Source: an uncultured Bacteroidales bacterium (GTDB lineage: Bacteria; Bacteroidota; Bacteroidia; Bacteroidales; FEN-979). Taken from it: a stretch of DNA of 57,351 bases. Below the pieces are notes generated by a model that saw only the letters and a program-made list of their open reading frames with translations, did not search any database and was not told where the DNA came from. The stretch covers positions 1-57,351 of the forward strand of contig CAIVAT010000153.1 in assembly GCA_903903985.1 (NCBI GenBank). Direction: 5' to 3'. This document shows positions 54,284 to 57,351 of this stretch, one piece after another. Each line of letters starts with the position of its first letter. Within the stretch, counting starts at the first letter, position 1. Both the position numbers and the translations under genes were made by a program.

Positions 54284-56630
54284 TTTCCCTTCAAATTTTG
54301 AACAAAAACTGGGATTTGATGCCATTCGTCAAATGCTCAACGACTATTGTCTCTCCACTCTTGGACCAACCTGGGTCAGAAAAATGTCATTCTCAACGGA
54401 TGCATCGGAAATTCACACCACCCTTCAACAAACATCAGAACTTAAATCGATTTTGCAATTTGAAGAACAATTCCCTTCCCAGGACTATTATGACCTGATC
54501 CCCGAATTACTGCGTATCCGTATCCCAGGTACCTATATGGAGACGGAACAACTCTCAGAACTTAAACTTTCCGCTGCCACCATCGCTGACCTCCTTTCAT
54601 TTCTTGAAGAACGAAAAGAAAAATTCCCGGCTTTATTTTTGCTGGCAGGCGATGCCGGTGAACCCGGGTCTGGCAGTTCTCCCATCGCAACAACCCAGTT
54701 GCTTAAATCGATTGTGAAACAGGTTGAACGGATTATTGACGACAAATCGGAGGTGAGGGATTCGGCCTCACCCGAATTGAACAGGATCAGGAAAGAAAAG
54801 GTCAAACTTCAGTCATCGGTAGAAAACAAAATTGTACAGAGCTTTAAAATGGCCCGCCAGAACGGCTGGACGACCGACGATGCCGAAGTGACAATCCGGA
54901 ACGGACGGTTGGTCATTCCCATGATCAACACACACAAACGCAAGATCCAGGGTTTCGTTCACGATGAATCTGCAACAGGCCATACCGTTTATGTTGAACC
55001 GGCAGAGATATTCGAAACCAACAATGAAATACGGGAACTCGACTATGCCGAACGCCGTGAAATCGTTCGCATCCTGATCGAATTCGCCAGGATGATCAGG
55101 CCCGAAATCGACCTGCTGATCCATGATTACCATTTCCTCGGGAAGATTGATTTCATTCGTGCCAAAGCAAGGTTTGCAATCTCTGTAAATGCTGCAAATC
55201 CAATCCATCATCCTCCCCCGGATCACAACCGGCCCGTTTCATTTTTCTGGCGCCAGGCAATCCATCCGCTGCTGTTCCTCTCCCATCAGAAACAGAAAAA
55301 AGAGGTCACCCCGTTGAACATCTCCTTGAATCCTGCCCAACGGATCTTAATCATCTCGGGACCGAATGCAGGAGGCAAATCCGTTTGCTTAAAAACCATC
55401 GGATTGGTACAATACATGTTTCAGTGTGGATTATTGCCGCCCGTAAAAGAGGATTCAGAATTTTGCATTTTCAATAAAATTTTTATTGACATCGGTGATG
55501 AACAATCCATCGATAATGACCTCAGCACTTATTCTTCCAAACTCATCAACCTGAAATATTTTCTTGAAAATATTGATGATCATTCTCTTTTCCTGATCGA
55601 TGAAATGGGAACGGGCACGGATCCTTCACTTGGAGGTGCTATTGCCGAAGCCACTCTGGAAGCGCTGAATGCCAAATCGGCCATGGGGATTGTGACCACC
55701 CACTATTCCAACCTCAAATTGCTCGCCGCCCGCGAATCCGGCATCGTGAATGCCGCAATGCTGTATGATCTTAAAAAATTAAAACCGCTGTACCAGTTAA
55801 AAATCGGCCAGCCGGGAAGTTCCTTTGCATTCGAAATTGCCCATGACATCGGATTTCCCAATGATGTTCTGAACGGTGCCCGGTTAAAAACAGGAAAGAG
55901 CCAGCTTGATTTCGATCGGGAATTGCAAAATCTTGAAGTCGAAAAGCAGGAGATCAATCAAAAAAACAGTGAATTAAAAGTTGCGGATGACTTTCTCGCC
56001 GAACTCATAAAGAAATATGAAAAACTGAATGCCGATCTAGAGTCGAAAAAGCAGGAAATTCTCGGAAAGGCAAAAGATGAGGCCCGGGTTTTATTGGATA
56101 ATTCCAATAAAATTATTGAAAAAACGATCAGGGAAATACGCGAATCGCAGGCAGAAAAATCACAGACCAAAGAGATCAGGGCGGAACTTTTAAAAGTAAA
56201 AGCCGCTTTGCTTCAGGATCCGAAACCAGAAATGCAAAATGCAAATGGCAAATTGCAGGAGGCAGCCCCTGAAAATTCAAATCCGAAATCGGAAATAGAA
56301 AATCGAAAATCCGTTGTTTTAGGCAGTCAAGCGAAACCTCATCGTTTTCAATCGTACTTCGATGACCTCAACAAAAAACTCACCAACTTTTCTTTAACCC
56401 TTGATCTGAGAGGAAACAGGGTGGACGAAGCACTGGCACTCCTTCAGCGGTACATCGACGATGCCATTCTGTGCTCCATCCCCGAGGTGCAAATATTACA
56501 CGGGAAGGGAAATGGCATTTTACGACAGGTAACACGCGAGTACCTGCGAAGCCAGAAAGAAGTAAAATCGGCACGCGATGCGGCTATTGAGAACGGGGGT
56601 GCGGGAATAACGGTTGTGTCATTCCGTTAA
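54273..56630 (+). CDS. mutS2: MutS2 family ATPase with Smr nuclease domain
   Basis: 785 residues, start inside the end of the PBP1A gene. A MutS-like core and clamp (about 1-310), ABC-type ATPase with Walker A SGPNAGGKSVCLKTIGL (about 365-381), signature DLSTYSSKL, Walker B LFLIDEMGTGTDPSLGGAI and a long coiled coil (about 545-650). C-terminal Smr domain (about 705-785, LDLRGNRVDEAL, HGKGNGILR). MutS2 binds stalled or colliding ribosomes and DNA junctions; it does not do mismatch repair. The linker ahead of Smr (~652-680) is built from A-rich dispersed repeats. Confidence 0.94.
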   Translation: MSSNFPSNFEQKLGFDAIRQMLNDYCLSTLGPTWVRKMSFSTDASEIHTTLQQTSELKSILQFEEQFPSQDYYDLIPELLRIRIPGTYMETEQLSELKLSAATIADLLSFLEERKEKFPALFLLAGDAGEPGSGSSPIATTQLLKSIVKQVERIIDDKSEVRDSASPELNRIRKEKVKLQSSVENKIVQSFKMARQNGWTTDDAEVTIRNGRLVIPMINTHKRKIQGFVHDESATGHTVYVEPAEIFETNNEIRELDYAERREIVRILIEFARMIRPEIDLLIHDYHFLGKIDFIRAKARFAISVNAANPIHHPPPDHNRPVSFFWRQAIHPLLFLSHQKQKKEVTPLNISLNPAQRILIISGPNAGGKSVCLKTIGLVQYMFQCGLLPPVKEDSEFCIFNKIFIDIGDEQSIDNDLSTYSSKLINLKYFLENIDDHSLFLIDEMGTGTDPSLGGAIAEATLEALNAKSAMGIVTTHYSNLKLLAARESGIVNAAMLYDLKKLKPLYQLKIGQPGSSFAFEIAHDIGFPNDVLNGARLKTGKSQLDFDRELQNLEVEKQEINQKNSELKVADDFLAELIKKYEKLNADLESKKQEILGKAKDEARVLLDNSNKIIEKTIREIRESQAEKSQTKEIRAELLKVKAALLQDPKPEMQNANGKLQEAAPENSNPKSEIENRKSVVLGSQAKPHRFQSYFDDLNKKLTNFSLTLDLRGNRVDEALALLQRYIDDAILCSIPEVQILHGKGNGILRQVTREYLRSQKEVKSARDAAIENGGAGITVVSFR
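56229..56312 (+). repeat. A-rich dispersed repeats translated inside mutS2
   Basis: Two blocks: GAAATGCAAAATGCAAATGG with AAATTGCAGG, and GAAAATTCAAATCCGAAATC with AGAAAATCGAAAATCC. They encode EMQNANGKLQ and NSNPKSEIENRKS, just before the Smr domain, in frame. Motifs match the repeats in nadE, murG-murC and upstream of mrp. Confidence 0.7.
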
Positions 56631-56685
56631 GTACCATTTTTTTTGTATTCAGAACTTCCCCTGAGGCATTTTGAAATTAATTATT

Positions 56686-56693
56686 TACTTTTG
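56686..56693 (+). promoter_or_regulatory. TAnnTTTG -7 box for the Lys-rich protein gene
   Basis: TACTTTTG, 27 bp before the ATG at 56721. Confidence 0.45.
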
Positions 56694-56720
56694 CTCGTTT
56701 TTTTACTTAAAACATTCATT

Positions 56721-57041
56721 ATGAAAGCAATTAAATTTACAGAAGCTGAGCTCGATTTTTTACAAAATCATTATGAGCTTGAACTATTGGATGCCGAAAA
56801 CTATGTCGGAGAAATTAAAAATATTTTAAAAAAATTAGGTGTTATTGAAAGAGAGATTGCAAAAGAAAAACCGGTTAAAAAACCTGTAAAAAAAGCTGGC
56901 AGACCAAAGAAAGAAAAGAAAGCCACTGCTGAAACGGTTGCACCTCCTGTTGTAAAACCCGTAAAAAAAACCGCGGTTAAAAAAGGAGCTAAAAAAACCA
57001 CCGCCAAAGCTGTCAAACAACCTGAATTGCCAAAACCTTAA
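56721..57041 (+). CDS. Small basic protein with Lys/Ala/Pro-rich tail (histone H1-like)
   Basis: 106 residues from ATG 56721; a longer frame to 56643 exists but its extra part covers the -7 box. Residues 1-50 are an ordinary mixed helix region (AIKFTEAELDFLQNHYELELLDAENYVGEIKNILKKLGV). From ~52 it is a low-complexity tail of KPVKK, KKTA and KKGAKK units with an AT-hook-like GRPKKEK. This resembles bacterial histone H1-like nucleoid proteins, suggesting DNA or RNA binding (inference). It ends 25 bp before the terminator and 130 bp before rpsT. Confidence 0.75.
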   Translation: MKAIKFTEAELDFLQNHYELELLDAENYVGEIKNILKKLGVIEREIAKEKPVKKPVKKAGRPKKEKKATAETVAPPVVKPVKKTAVKKGAKKTTAKAVKQPELPKP

Positions 57042-57065
57042 TGAATCTTTAACTCCCGATCAATG

Positions 57066-57105
57066 CAGGCTGCCATGCGTATAAATGGCTGCCTGTGTTT
57101 TTTTT
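57066..57105 (+). terminator. Rho-independent terminator upstream of rpsT
   Basis: CAGGCTGCCAT (57066-57076) pairs with ATGGCTGCCTG (57085-57095) with one T-T mismatch, followed by an 8-nt T run (57098-57105). It ends the transcript of the Lys-rich protein gene. Confidence 0.85.
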
Positions 57106-57112
57106 ACAAGAC

Positions 57113-57143
57113 TTTGAGTTTTTATCAAAAATTTGTATCTTTG
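57113..57143 (+). promoter_or_regulatory. Strong Bacteroidota promoter of rpsT
   Basis: TTTG (57113-57116), exactly 19 bp, then TATCTTTG (57136-57143): a full match to TTTG-N19-TAnnTTTG. It is the best promoter in the window and fits a highly expressed ribosomal gene. Confidence 0.8.
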
Positions 57144-57171
57144 CACCCCAATTTGAAAATATATCATCATC

Positions 57172-57351
57172 ATGGCCAATCACAAAAGCGCAGAAAAACG
57201 CATTCGCAACGCGAAAACCAAACGTACCCAAAACCGTTATCAGGGACGCACCGTACGCAATGCGGTCAAAAAATTACGGGAAACCGAAGAACAGGAAGCT
57301 CTTGTAAAGGATATATCCAAAGTAGTTTCCCAAATCGATAAACTGGCCAAG
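57172..57351 (+). CDS. rpsT: Ribosomal protein S20 (3' end outside window)
   Basis: Sixty codons are visible from ATG 57172 to the window end. The protein starts MANHKSAEKRIRNAKTKR and continues NAVKKLRETEE, the typical S20 N-terminus; the full protein should have about 84-90 residues. S20 binds 16S rRNA in the small subunit. The codons and helical basic composition are normal for the family. Confidence 0.93.
   Translation, partial: MANHKSAEKRIRNAKTKRTQNRYQGRTVRNAVKKLRETEEQEALVKDISKVVSQIDKLAK

Overview
The window looks like a chromosomal segment of a member of the Bacteroidota, probably class Bacteroidia and possibly uncultivated. The evidence is the dcw gene order with a GatB/YqeY-domain gene directly after ftsZ, two proteins with type IX secretion (T9SS) C-terminal sorting domains, gliding-motility lipoproteins GldB and GldH, a RicT/PSP1 gene next to gldH, and several promoter -7 boxes of the Bacteroidota form TAnnTTTG. 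No tRNA, rRNA, CRISPR array, transposase or prophage gene was seen.

Layout. 1-3303: 3' part of a large secreted repeat protein. 3357-9244 (minus): a signalling cluster of two sigma-54-type response regulators, a cytoplasmic PAS-GAF histidine kinase, and a paralogue of that kinase without the phospho-accepting His or the ATPase domain. 9311-11596: a secreted FG-GAP/VCBS protein. 11784-27117: the dcw operon mraZ-rsmH-ftsL-ftsI-murE-mraY-(murD fragment)-ftsW-murG::murC-ftsQ-ftsA-ftsZ-yqeY, with a MraZ-type operator in front. 27230-31842 (minus): SDR, geranylgeranyl-reductase-like flavoprotein, RfaE1-like kinase, ABC ATPase and methyltransferase, divergent from a UbiA prenyltransferase. 33107-36995: an unrecognised three-gene set (putative outer-membrane protein, large lipoprotein, radical SAM enzyme). 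37286-42593: envelope proteins, ComM-like ATPase, GldB. 42603-47390: nadE facing a minus-strand operon nfu-mrp-atl-merR-M23 peptidase. 47522-57351: alaS, ricT, gldH, PBP1A, mutS2, a Lys-rich basic protein and the start of rpsT.

How it fits together. Most of the window is envelope growth and division: MraZ/RsmH, peptidoglycan precursor ligases, lipid I/II enzymes, FtsW/FtsI/PBP1A synthases, divisome proteins FtsL/Q/A/Z and an M23 hydrolase. Gliding/T9SS parts and secreted cargo are scattered among them.

Most unusual. (1) Short dispersed repeats are translated in frame inside conserved housekeeping proteins, apparently always between domains: at the MurG/MurC junction, in the NadE linker, in AlaRS and in the MutS2 linker. 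The same A-rich family also occurs untranslated next to mrp and gldB. This resembles in behaviour the Rickettsia palindromic elements and is the best candidate here for something undescribed. (2) murD survives only as its C-terminal domain with D-Glu-site residues changed. (3) murG and murC are one gene. (4) A two-component cluster contains a His-less kinase paralogue and a DNA-binding-domain-less activator.
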